The notes below the pieces were generated by a model, which saw only the letters and a program-made list of their open reading frames with translations, had not been told where the DNA came from and did no database searches. From the NCBI GenBank assembly GCA_035772405.1, contig JAYKKM010000428.1, forward strand, positions 2,517,001 to 2,581,000: a stretch of DNA of 64,000 nucleotides, in the 5' to 3' direction. Made by a program: the position numbers and the translations under genes. The stretch comes from Chrysogorgia sp. JL179-B06 (lineage: Eukaryota; Cnidaria; Anthozoa; Scleralcyonacea; Chrysogorgiidae). This document shows positions 23,766 through 34,095 of this stretch, in pieces; positions within the stretch are counted from its first letter, which is position 1, and every line of letters begins with the position of its first letter.

Positions 23766-23818
23766 CTACCTCCTCCGCACCGAAAAAACGCAGAAAGAAA
23801 CGCCTGTGGAGGAGGTAG
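23766..23818. mobile_element. 53-bp palindromic micro-insertion, probable 9-bp target duplication
   Basis: Arms ctacctcctcc (23766-23776) and ggaggaggtag (23808-23818). The flanks gtgcaagtc and aagcaagtc agree at 7 of 9 positions, as expected of an aged 9-bp target duplication. Confidence 0.6.
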
Positions 23819-23829
23819 AAGCAAGTCTA

Positions 23830-26038
23830 ATGTGACGGCGGCATAGCCACCAACGTCATTGTTCTTTTTGAGATTAAAATTAAAGTCTGATTAAATTTTT
23901 CAGGCATTTTTTGACAGCGACGATGGCAACGGCTAGAGGCGTAGGAACGGATTTAAAGTTGGGGGCAACGGCTAAGAGATAATACCGGTTTCCATTGCAA
24001 TCGCTCAAGGGGAAATGTACTGGAAAGGTTTTGTCCTGGGAAATTTCAACCAAATTATAGTGAATGAAACCACGCTGAAATAAAATGCCAGATTAGACCC
24101 AGCTGGGTTAGTGCTATACAATTTATCGTTTTTTTTGAAGAACCGGGTCCTGTTCACTTTGACAACAGTTTTAGTTTTTCTTCAACAGTCACGTAGACTG
24201 GGATTCGGGGGGGGAGTGAGATGTGGTCTGTCTTTCAACACAAGTCGTATAATTATGCGAGCAAATGAAAACATTTTTGATTTCACATACATGATCGTTT
24301 TGCATATGAAATGTAAAATAACTCACTATATTCCGCAATCTCATGCTTCACATTTTTTTGGAAATTTTGTAATTAATAGCCATGCTTTTGTAAATGTGTT
24401 AAGTTGCTTCCCCAATTTGTTAATGCATGAAATGAAGAACGACGTACACTGCACGGCACAGTTTCCAGAGTTCTAATCTAACGTGTAGAGTCTGTTCATC
24501 TAAGTGCTCTCTGGAGTCTGGTCACCTTGAAGTGTTAAGTTTTAATATTTATACTTCTCGATGAAATATACTTCTCAGCGTCTCAAAATGTTCTGCAGGA
24601 GCATGCTCCTCGAAGAAATCGGATACAACATAAGGCTATTATTGAGATGGAAGAGGCCAGAGGGCTTAAGAAATAAGACTATTAGTGAGAAAGAGAATTG
24701 TTGACTTTAGAAAACTTGTTCACTTAGTTTAGAAGGATGTTAATAAATGCACAACTGAGAGCTTACGCAACTGTAGAGAGAGCCGCTTACGCAACTGTAT
24801 AGATTACCAAAAGGGAAAATCATATTCTTTAATCTCCATAACAATTAAAGTGGTGCAGGACTAATACTTACGCGAATTTCACCAATCCAGGGAAAAGAAT
24901 AGAAGTCGGAGTAGTGGATAGCCATTGCAGCTATACTTTAGTCTATATAAAAGCATTGTTTTGCGATATTTCAAAGTGAATCTTTAGATAAAATGTTTTT
25001 TAAGTGAGTAAATGGATCAATATAAAGGCTCAATAATACAAGAGCTTTAAAATCATATTATATTTCACAATATATTTAAGATCATATTTTTTCCAATATA
25101 TTTTATACTTCATATTTTTAAAAATACACAAAAAATTCATGTTACTACCCGTTGGTTACTACCTAGATTTACAAAATGTGTATTTTCGAGACAAGCATAG
25201 ACAATTGTCACATTGTATAACTCAATCCAGTATCAGTATTAACTAAGGTTTCTACAGCCTTAAGAGATTGTCATCTTATGAGTCAAGTGATTGGACTCAG
25301 ACGACTGGCGCCCCAATGTCGTCGTCATATACTAAAAACACAAAAACAACATTTTTGCGGTCCGCCTCTGCAAGTGACGTCTGGTTTTTGGTCAAGCTTA
25401 AAGTGCCCAGCCTAGAATGGCTTTTCCGTGCGCAACCGCGTTGACTTTGCTATGGGGGCTGGGGACCAAATTCGTTGGTAGTATAAATAAGCTCCGAATT
25501 TGATAAAAATCCGTAATATAAAAATAGAAGGCCTAGTGTCTAGGCTATAAAGTGCCCATATCATGTCTGGAATTCTTAAGCCTGCAGCCCACGAGAGCAT
25601 TTCTAACCGCCTCGCGAGGCCTTTTTCTTAGCCAAAAATTTACTGCGCGTTTCCGAAGACGGTATGGAAAGTGCTGAATTCGTTTGTCCAAGAGTAGACA
25701 ATGCTCAAGACTGTTTTGTGACTCGTTAAAATGGCGCCAGCAAATCAATGGACATTCATGTGCCCTTCTGAACTTCTCTTCTATTGTTAATACGACAGCG
25801 TTATTGTCAGTGAAGCCTTTTGGGGAGGCTATTGAGAGAAGCCTTCAAGAATTTCAAGATATTTGTGAACCAGCTGATGAGGATACATCTTTACACATTA
25901 TGCATGGCTGAACTGTCTGGATAATTTTCTTGAGGATTTTACCTCTCGAGGCTGCGAAAATATCTACGTGTTTAATATTCTTCCCTCGCGAGGGAATAGC
26001 CAATAAGAACGCATAGCTTTTTCACGTGATTTCGAAAT
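23830..26038. other. intergenic, no recognised gene
   Basis: AT-rich with short open frames that show no family resemblance (for example 24111-24476 and 25545-25748). Small GC palindromes gcctcgcgaggc (25609) and ccctcgcgaggg (25983) are present. No promoter or splice evidence supports a gene. Confidence 0.45.
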
Positions 26039-26039
26039 A

Positions 26040-26420
26040 GCGACTAGAAGTTAAATATTGATCGAGATTATAAACGTTCAAAATAATATACGACGAAGCG
26101 GCCCGGCCCTGTGCACAGCCTGGATACACCCGGCTATATCCAGGGAGGTCCCGGCTGTGCACAGGCTACCTGATTGCCGACTCATTTCTAAATACATAAA
26201 CCGTTTTTACGAAGGGTATGCACGTTCTCGTAATATAATAGGCACGTATGTTATGTATTTTGACTCGCTAATTCCAAATCTGTTTTCAGAATTGAAATCG
26301 AGTAAATATTGGCCGAGATAACGTTCAAAATCTACGTACGACGAACCGGCCTTTTGGGATATGTTATCGACAGAGACTACAAATACACGGCGTGCGCGAT
26401 CTGGGCCCTGTGGACCATGG
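26040..26420. repeat. dispersed repeat family R3, copy 1
   Basis: Contains ttgaaatcgagtaaatattg, then ccgagataacgttcaaaat and gacgaaccggccttttggga. The same sequence recurs inverted at 38510-38880 and partially at 36660-36705/37085-37250. Ends are undefined and there is no coding region. Copy 1 carries an extra palindrome at 26103-26169. Confidence 0.75.
26103..26169. mobile_element. about 65-bp palindromic micro-insertion in repeat R3
   Basis: gccctgtgcacagcc (26106) pairs with ggctgtgcacaggc (26153), and tggata pairs with tatcca inside. The related R3 copy at 38510-38880 reads straight through this point (gaagcggctggctgatttcc in reverse complement), so the palindrome is an insertion in copy 1. 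The target duplication is unclear. Confidence 0.7.
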
Positions 26421-26970
26421 ATGGGTCATGGGGAAACGAAACTTTGTGCTATACATGTACCATTTCGACAGTGATCACTATACCATCTCTAACTATACGC
26501 GACCAGTTCAAAGTATGCTTTGCCGTTTTACATTCCGATGTATTTTTGATGAAAATGGCCTTCCATATATTAGCCCACTCAAATCCCTAAAGTGCATATG
26601 AAAATAATAAATAATGGCTTTTACATGATTTTCATATCCTATCCCGTTCTTTAGTTATTACACTTTATGTAATTTGAGCTATGATGTCACAAGTGTGACG
26701 CAGCATTACAACAAAACTGAAAATTTGGCATATCTGGCATACCAACCAGTTTATTATATCCATATAATTTGGGGGAACCCCTCTCCACACACTACAGTGT
26801 TTCTTTTAAATGTTTAAAATATTTATTTTCTTTCCAAGTATGATAGAGACTATTCTTTCGACAGGCGGGTCACAGTGCTCTTCCATGCACATTATCTTCA
26901 GGTATAAACATTTTAATCTTTTCATTCTTCATCCTTTATTATTGTCTTTCAATTTTTTCCGATACCATTA

Positions 26971-27174
26971 GATGAAGAAGGCTTACAAACGTTGTTAGCG
27001 TTCTGTACAGCCACAGGAGCTGACGAGCAAGCACTATACCTCCGATGCATGGGGTTTCATGATCCAGATGTTATAACAGTGACCGTAACTGAGAGCCTTG
27101 CCAAATTCCAATACCTGTCCTATGGAATTAGCCAGCTAATGTTTCAAGTTTCGAGGAATGCTCAAAACAAATGA
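26971..27174 (+). CDS. possible isolated exon, unknown protein
   Basis: After an acceptor-like ccgataccattag the frame reads EEGLQTLLAFCTATGADEQALYLRCMGFHDPDVITVTVTE in part, more protein-like than surrounding frames, and stops at 27172. I do not recognise the family. No partner exon was found, so it may be a transposon relic or chance. Confidence 0.25.
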   Translation, partial: DEEGLQTLLAFCTATGADEQALYLRCMGFHDPDVITVTVTESLAKFQYLSYGISQLMFQVSRNAQNK

Positions 27175-27908
27175 AATTAAACTTGCTTTAGATATTCATG
27201 CGAACAGTTTGGTATATTGTAAAAACACTCGTCATGTGTATGGTTATTATCATGTAACATACTGCACTGAAATCGCAAGACTGAAGAGAAAATGCCTTTT
27301 GTTTAACATACATTGCCAGCGAATGCATGTAAAAAAAACCCTTCGTTTGGACAATAAAAGTTGCGAACATAAGGTGGCAAACTCCAAAATGTTCATCTGC
27401 TTTAGTTACAAATTAGGTGGGTGAAAAGAATAGAAAAAAGAACCTCTACTTCTATCGTTATTCAGGTCGTTTTTCATATAAATACTACTTTGTAACTGCG
27501 AACCCACAGAAGAACCTCTACAGAGCAGAAAAGTCATATAGCCTGTGTCCCAGACCACACACGGTTAGTGTATACAGTATGGTGTGTGTCTCGTGAGGTC
27601 ATCAGCTTTCACCGCCAGGAGGTGAAAAGTTATGCATTTATGATCAATTATGCCAATATAATGCTGGATACTCGTAGACGTTCCGTGCAAACAGCCTATC
27701 AAAGTTCAGCGTAATTTGCTGAATAATTCATTATAATTGCATATATTTTACCGCCAAGCTGGTGATGTCACGGGATAGCTTTTTGGAGCTTGTTGCGCAG
27801 ACCATACACTAACCGTGTGTTGTCTGGGGTACAGGCTAAGAAGTCCATGCCTAACCTAAGTTTATATTCCCTTATCAGACAACAATATGTCCTGCAGAGT
27901 AAATAAAG
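27175..27908. other. intergenic; foldback around a 'cacacggttagtgtat' word
   Basis: 27550-27580 (cagaccacacacggttagtgta) and 27800-27835 (accatacactaaccgtgtgttgtctgggg) are inverted relative to each other with a short ctcacgaggtc segment between, suggesting a roughly 290-bp MITE (about 27545-27838). Nothing else was recognised. Confidence 0.45.
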
Positions 27909-29310
27909 CGCCTTGTTTCAATGATATATGTCAATACCGTAGTTTGTACTTTCTTTTAAGGGGTCTGCACTCTGTTGCAGTTCAGGTATTTCAACTGCAC
28001 CATCTGTTTCAGATTCAGTTGGCAGTGGTGCATCCCAGTCTACACTAAATAATTCTAAATCTTCCTGTAAAATCAAACAACATTTGTTGAACATTGATAT
28101 TGGTTTTATTGCTAAAATTTATTGTCAGAGAATAAAAATTATATTTCTAACTGTGAAATTAGTTGTGGCTGACTGAATGCAGTTTTGGGTATATTCATTG
28201 TTTAAAAGGCCAGATATATACACCTGCAGTGGTGCTTGATTACCAGCAGTACCAATTCTGTCTTGGTCAGTTCCAACCAGCTGCCCATCTGGAGGTGTCG
28301 GTTTTAATATTCTAGGGACAAAAATATATTCAACACTATCAGCATCCAGATATCCACTATCCTCCAAATGATAGAACAGCTCGTAACATATATATACAGC
28401 ACTCCAATATACACGTCTCTCCAAAAGCGTTCTACTCGCTGATTGTGCACGCTTGGACCACAGATCATGCTATCACGCCAAGGCCCTCTATCTGGGTTTT
28501 GCTACTGTACATGTATACATGGAGTGACACCCCTACATTTTCGCCATGCACCTTTGTCAGATCGAACTCTGGATGGCAGGACCATACTGATGAACTGCAT
28601 TTAAGAAACATTGCAGTGCTCTGTCTGCTCCATTATTTGTCGAACATGTTAAGTATACCGGAATCATTGTATAACCATCAATATCACCGTGTACTACCGT
28701 TCCCCACCTACGGTAGAAATACCATAAAAATATGTTACATGAAATACAGTAAAAAGCTAACCATAGGCACAACAATCTTATTTTTCCTTCTACTTGACTG
28801 ATCACCAACTTAATTACCATATCAAAAATAATTACCGTATCAATTTATGGTTGCCATTGATATGCCATAATGTGAGAGGGCCTTGGACGTTGTATGTCCT
28901 GCGTGGAATTAATTGCAACCAACGTAATGCCGCGCCTTGTGGGTCGACCTGGTGCATGTCCCGCGTCTTCGCAACTCACCTTCGACACGCCTGTATCCAG
29001 AGTTTGGGAATTCATGTAGCATATGACTGACAGTCTCGTGTAGTTGTTCAACGGTGTGTAAAAAGAACGCACTGTGAATCAGCCCCAATTCGGTGAACCT
29101 GCGCCTCACGGTTTGTAACGAGACACCAATTAAAGCATATTATAAGCTATGGAACTAGTCGCCGAGAATCCATTTTTCAAAAGTTTTTCAAACAATTGTT
29201 CCCTTGATATCTAAAATTTTAGTCTTCCAATTCTCCCTGCAGATGGTGCTGGTGTTTCGTAACTCCGTAAAACTTGTTCACACTCGTACAGAGTCCAAGT
29301 GTAGCGTTAT
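27909..29310 (-). pseudogene. degenerate integrase-core-domain (DDE) transposon protein
   Basis: Read on the minus strand in changing frames: SYETPAPSAGRIGRLKF and ISREQLFEKLLKNGFS (29270-29160), RRRFTELGLIHSAFF and HMLHEFPNSGYRRVEGELRR (29110-28960), VVHGDIDGYTMIPVYLTCST and NNGADRALQCFLNAVHQYG (28730-28570), GPSVHNQRVERFWRDV (about 28470-28420), FYHLEDSGYLDADSVEYIFV (28390), NQAPLQVYISGLLNNE, then a last exon 27909-28068 after acceptor ttttacag ending STNYGIDIYH. This order matches the integrase-core-domain family abundant in cnidarian, fish and fungal genomes. At least four frameshifts or stops and a missing block between 28720 and 28960 make it non-functional. Confidence 0.75.
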
Positions 29311-29399
29311 TTAGTAATGTCTCGTACAATGCCGTCGACAACATTCCCATTTTCTAACCGTAATTAGAGATGATTTGACAGTTGTTGGAGTTGAAACAT

Positions 29400-30290
29400 C
29401 AAATGATAAAACGAGAGCTTCATAAAATAAGAGCTTCATAAAATAGACAAGCTTCATAAAATAAGAGCTTCATAAAATAAGAGCTTCATAAATTAGACAA
29501 GCTTCATAAAATAGACAAGCTATATAAAATAAGAACTTCATAAAATAGACAAGCTTCATAAAATAAGAGCTTCATAAAATAGACAAGCTTCATAAAATAG
29601 ACAAGCTTCATAAAATAGACAAGCTTCATAAAATAAGAGCTTCATAAAATAGACAAGTTTCATAAAATAAGAGCTTCATAAAATAAGAGCTTCATAAAAT
29701 AGACAAGCTTCATAAAATAGACAAGCTTCATAAAATAGACAAGCTTCATAAAATAACAGCTTCATAAAATAGACAAGCTTCATAAAATAGACAAGCTTCA
29801 TAAAATAAGAGCTTCATAAAATAGACAAGCTTCATAAAATAAGAGCTTCATAAAATAGACAAGCTTCATAAAATAAGAGCTTCATAAAATAGACAAGCTT
29901 CATTAAAATAGACAAGCTTCATAAAATAGACAAGCTTCATAAAATAGACAAGCTTCATAAATTAGACAAGCTTCATAAAATAGACAAGCTTCATAAAATA
30001 GACAAGCTTCATAAAATAGACAAGTTAATTTCATAAAATGAGATCTTCATAAAATAAGAGCTTCATAAAATAAGAGCTTCATAAAATAAGAGCTTCATAA
30101 AATAAGAGCTTCATAAAATAAGAGCTTCATAAAATAAGAGCTTCATAAAATAGACAAGCTTCATAAAACAAGAGCTTCATAAAATAGACAAGCTTCATAA
30201 AATAGACAAGCTTCATAAAACAAGAGCTTCATAAAATAGACAAGCTTCGTAAAATAGACAACCTTCGTAAAATAAGAGCTTCATAAAATG
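29400..30290. repeat. 16/18-bp minisatellite (cttcataaaatagacaag)
   Basis: About 50 copies alternating cttcataaaatagacaag (18 bp) and cttcataaaataagag (16 bp), with occasional point changes. The order of the two unit types is irregular, so it is a higher-order mixed array. Confidence 0.95.
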
Positions 30291-31170
30291 GATTGTGTAC
30301 TGAGATAATTTTGTTTTGTGTACTGAGGGAATTTTGTTTTGTGTACTCAGAGAATGTTGTTTTGTGTACTGAGAGAATTTTGTTTTGTGTACTGAGAGAA
30401 TTTTGTTTTGTGTGCTGAAGGAATTTTGTTTTGTGTGCTGAGAGAATTTTGTTTTGTGTACTGAGAGAATTTTGTGTTGTGTACTGAGAGAATTTGGTTT
30501 TGTGTACTGAAGGAATTTTGTTTTGTGTACTGAGAGAATTTTGTTTTGTATATTGAAGGAATTTTGTTTTGTGTACTGAGAGAATTTTGTTTTGTGTACT
30601 GAAAGAATTTTGTTTTGTGTACTAAGAGAATTTTGTTTTCTGTGCTGAGAGAATGTTGTTTTGTGTACTGAGAGAATTTTGTTTTGTGTACTGAGGGAAT
30701 TTTGTTTTGTGTACTGAAATAATTTCGTTTTGTGTACTAAAGGAACTTTGTTTTGTGTACTGAGGGAATTTTGTTTTGTGTACTGAAATAATTTCGTTTT
30801 GTGTACTAAAGGAACTTTGTTTTGTGTACTGAGGGAATTTTGTTTTGTGTACTGAAATAATTTTATTTTGTGTACTGAGAGAATTTTGTTTTGAGTACTG
30901 AGAGAATTTTGTTTTGTGTACTGAGAGAATTTTGTTTTGAGTACTGAGAGATTTTCTTTTTGTGTACAGAGAGAATTTTGTTTTGTGTACTGAAGGAATT
31001 TTGTTTTGTGTACTGACGGAATTGTGTTTTGTGTACTGAAAGAATTTTATTTTGTGTACTGAGAGAATTTGGTTTTGTGTACTGAGAGAATTTTGTTTTG
31101 TGTACTGAAGGAATTTTGTTTTGTGTACTGAGAGAATTTTGTTTTGTGTACTGAAGGAATTTTGTTTTGT
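30291..31170. repeat. 23-bp minisatellite (gaattttgttttgtgtactgaga)
   Basis: About 38 copies of a 23-bp unit directly adjoining the previous array with no spacer. It ends precisely where gypsy relic C begins (ttttgttttgtccagaaccag). Long minus-strand frames here (such as 30622-31314) are repeat artefacts. Confidence 0.95.
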
Positions 31171-31263
31171 CCAGAACCAGATGAGCAAGCCAAGCAACCT
31201 CTCAGCGAGAAATGACTCCTGGAAGAGTTTGAAGATTGTTTCCAAGGACTTGGAACTTTCAAC

Positions 31264-32577
31264 ATGAAACCGTACCACATTACTCTGGACCCAACTGCTG
31301 AACAAGTCATCCATGCACCACTAACAGTACCTATCCACCTTCAGGAGCTGTACGAAGAAATAAACAACATGATACAACTTGGTGTCATCGTGCCAGTGAA
31401 TGAACCCACAGACTGGGTAAATAGTATCGTCTTATCTGAAACAAAGTATGAGAAAGGTGAAGTAACCAAAGTCAGAGTATGCCTAGACCATGCACGTGAC
31501 CTTATAACAAATCCATAAATAGAGAACACTACTACACAAAGACTGTGGACGAAGTAGTGACCCAACTCCACAACGCCAAACTCTTTACAATAATCGACAC
31601 ATCCAAGGGTTACTGGCATGTTCCACTAGACACACAAAGCTCCCTTTCGGGACAGTTGTCTCCCAAGATATCTTCCAAAAGCAACTCGATACATCCCTAC
31701 AAGGACTTCAAGGTATCACTGGAATTGCTGATGACACATTCGTCCATGGTGCCACCGAAGAAGAGCACGACCGGAATTTGGTCAACCTCATGAAGAGAGC
31801 AAAAGAACATGGAATCAAGTTTAACCAAGCCAAATTACAGTTAAGTGCTCGAAAGTCAGCTTCTTTGGACACACATGGACCCCAGAAGGAATACAACCTG
31901 ATAACAGGAAGATATCTGCCATATTGGCGATGAAACCACCTGAAAATGCTGAAGATCTTCAGAGCTTGCTTGGTCTTGTGAACTATCTGACAATATATTC
32001 GTCCAGCAGCTTGGCAACCATCACAGCGCCATTACGAGAGTTAACCAAAAAAGAAATCGCCTATGCTTGGGGTCCAGAACACAACTAAGCCTTCCAACGA
32101 ATCAAACAAGAGATTACCTCAATGGGAATACTGAGATATTTCAACCCACATGTCGAGTCAACCATCCAAACCGATGCATCCCTCAAAGGACTTGGTGCCG
32201 TACTACTGTAAGATGGACAACCAGTATGCTATGCCTCAAAAGCACTGACAGACACAGAACGGAACTATAGTAACATGGAAAGAGAGACCCTAGCTGTCGT
32301 ATGGGGGTTAGAACGATTCCACTATTTCATTTATGACAAGCACTGCATCATAAATACCGACCACAAACCATTGCAATCCATTTTTAAGAAGAAACAAGTC
32401 AGCTGTCCACCGAGACTACAACGACTGCTGCTGAGAGCACTCAAATATGATATTACTGTCAAGTATATTAGAGGAATCAATGTACCCATTGCCGATGCCC
32501 TATCGAGAATTAACCCTCAACATGCACAAACAGTTGGTGAACTAGCTACCACAACTAGAAGTGCACCAAGTAACTAA
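31264..32577 (+). pseudogene. gypsy C reverse transcriptase/RNase H
   Basis: Frame 31264-31518 gives MKPYHITLDPTAEQVIHAPL and LGVIVPVNEPTDWVNSIV (RT fingers). After a frameshift, 31545 onward gives AKLFTIIDTSKGYWHVPLD. The catalytic box GIADDTFVHG is readable near 31725 in another frame. RNase H follows at about 32130-32400 with VESTIQTDASLKGLGAVLL, a stop, YSNMERETLAVVWGLERF and NTDHKPLQSIF. The catalytic motifs remain but the reading frame is broken at least five times. Confidence 0.85.
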
Positions 32578-33810
32578 CACCCTCCCAGCAACACCAGCAA
32601 TATTACAACAGATCAGAGAAGAAACAGCTAGAGATGCAACCCTTTCCCTTCTCAGGGAAACCATATATCAAGGATGGCCTGAATACAGAAGTATATGCCC
32701 ACCATCCATCCAAGATTATTGGAACTTTAGAGAGGAACTAACCATCGAAGATGGCCTCATCTTGAAATGTGATCGCCTGGTCATACCCAAGCATTAAGAC
32801 CAGAAATACTGACCACCATACATCAAGGCCACCAGGGCAAGAGAAGTGCCTACTGAGAGCCCGAACATGTATATACTGGCCAGGAATCACCAAAGATATC
32901 ATTCACCTAGTAACAAATTGCGAATCCTGTCAGAGACACCAAAACAACACACAAAGGCAGCCGCTGCTCCAACCAGACCCACCAAGCCGACCTTGGGAGA
33001 GAGTCAGTTCAGACCTATTTGAACACAAAGGACAACACTACCTCTTGATTGCAGACCAATACAACAGATTCCCCATCATTCGCAAGTTAACTAGCACCTC
33101 ATCACAAGCTATTATCAATCACATGAAATGTATTTTCGTTGAACATGGTATTCCAACAAAGTTGTTCACAGACAATGGACCACAATACGACTCTGAGGTT
33201 TTCCAAGAATTCACCAGACTTTATACCATTGAGCATATCACCAGCTCACCACACTATCCACAGTCGAATGGTTTGCCAAACGAATGGTCCAGACTGTCAA
33301 ACACATACTACAGAAATGTAAAGAAGAGGATGAAGACCCATACCTTGGAATTCTGTGCTACAGAGCAACACCGTTAGACCACAACCTGAAATCACCTGCA
33401 AAACTACTCACTAGTCACTGGTAGAAAATTCAAGACTAGCCCTTCTAGCATATGGCAACAGGGATGTGATGAAGAACATACAGCAAAAGCAGAAAGAAAG
33501 ACAAGCCCACTACTATAACCTCAACGCAAGATCATTCCAAGAACCATTACAAAAGAAACAACCCATCCATATCCACAACAAGGCCAACCAGACATGGCAA
33601 CCGGGAACCGTCATCGAAGCAACAAAAGAACCAAGATCATACCTAGTTAGATCTGATGCAACTGGTGCCATCTACCGGCGAGCAAGAGACCACCTTAGGC
33701 CCCGAGTAACTGGACCTACTCGCCTACAAACAGAAGAAAACACAACAAGTAACTACACTACAAAAAGTAGACGAACTGTAATCCAAACAAACTCAACTTA
33801 TGTAAAATAA
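32561..33810 (+). pseudogene. gypsy C integrase with GPY/F-like C-terminus
   Basis: 32769-33377 contains the zinc-binding tail (TNCESCQRHQNN), SSDLFEHKGQHYLLIADQYN (first catalytic D), FTDNGPQYDSEVFQEF (second D) and SSPHYPQSNGLPNEW in the region of the catalytic E. 33466-33810 gives WQPGTVIEATKEPRSYLVRS and YRRARDHLRPR, the C-terminal module of gypsy integrases. The frames are disjoined near 32805 and 33380. Confidence 0.85.
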
Positions 33811-33872
33811 AACTAATTATATATAATGTGGTGTCTGCAAAAGAACACTAAAAAGTAACAAACAGAAGGGGA

Positions 33873-34095
33873 TGTAATATCACGTGACACTGACGTCACA
33901 GAACAGTCGAACTCGTGGTTATTGATTTTATTCTGACATATATCTTTAGTAGTCCAGTTCATATTATATTTACGCGCTAAATAAAAAGTACTATTCAAAT
34001 ACAAACAAGAAGTATTACAGTTACTGTTTCTTGTACTTGCCATAAAATAAACTGTTCACAATTCGTCATTTTCCTTATCCCTATTCTTATTGACA
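33873..34095 (+). repeat. probable 3' LTR of gypsy C
   Basis: Begins TGTAATATCACGTGAC immediately after the polypurine tract. It contains aataaa at about 33980 and could end ...cttattgACA at 34095 (223 bp, TG...CA). Bases from 33904 on also occur at 44106 with the same downstream sequence, showing that the LTR was already in place before that segment was duplicated. Confidence 0.55.

Larger units (their letters stand above)
31170..34095 (+). mobile_element. Ty3/gypsy retrotransposon relic C, 5' truncated, with 3' LTR
   Basis: RT, RNase H and integrase run in order with several frameshifts, followed by a polypurine tract (aacagaagggga) and a probable LTR at 33873. Gag and protease are missing: the left edge is cut by the minisatellite. 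Better preserved than relics A and B. Confidence 0.88.

Noticed and set aside
24111..24476. 121-codon frame as a gene
   Set aside because: Composition like the surrounding intergenic DNA and no protein resemblance recognised.
29400..31170. Possible CRISPR array
   Set aside because: Units are contiguous with no unique spacers and the context is animal genomic DNA; it is a minisatellite.
30622..31314. 230-codon frame rich in TKQNSLSTQN
   Set aside because: Reading of the 23-bp minisatellite; runs off into gypsy sequence on the opposite strand.
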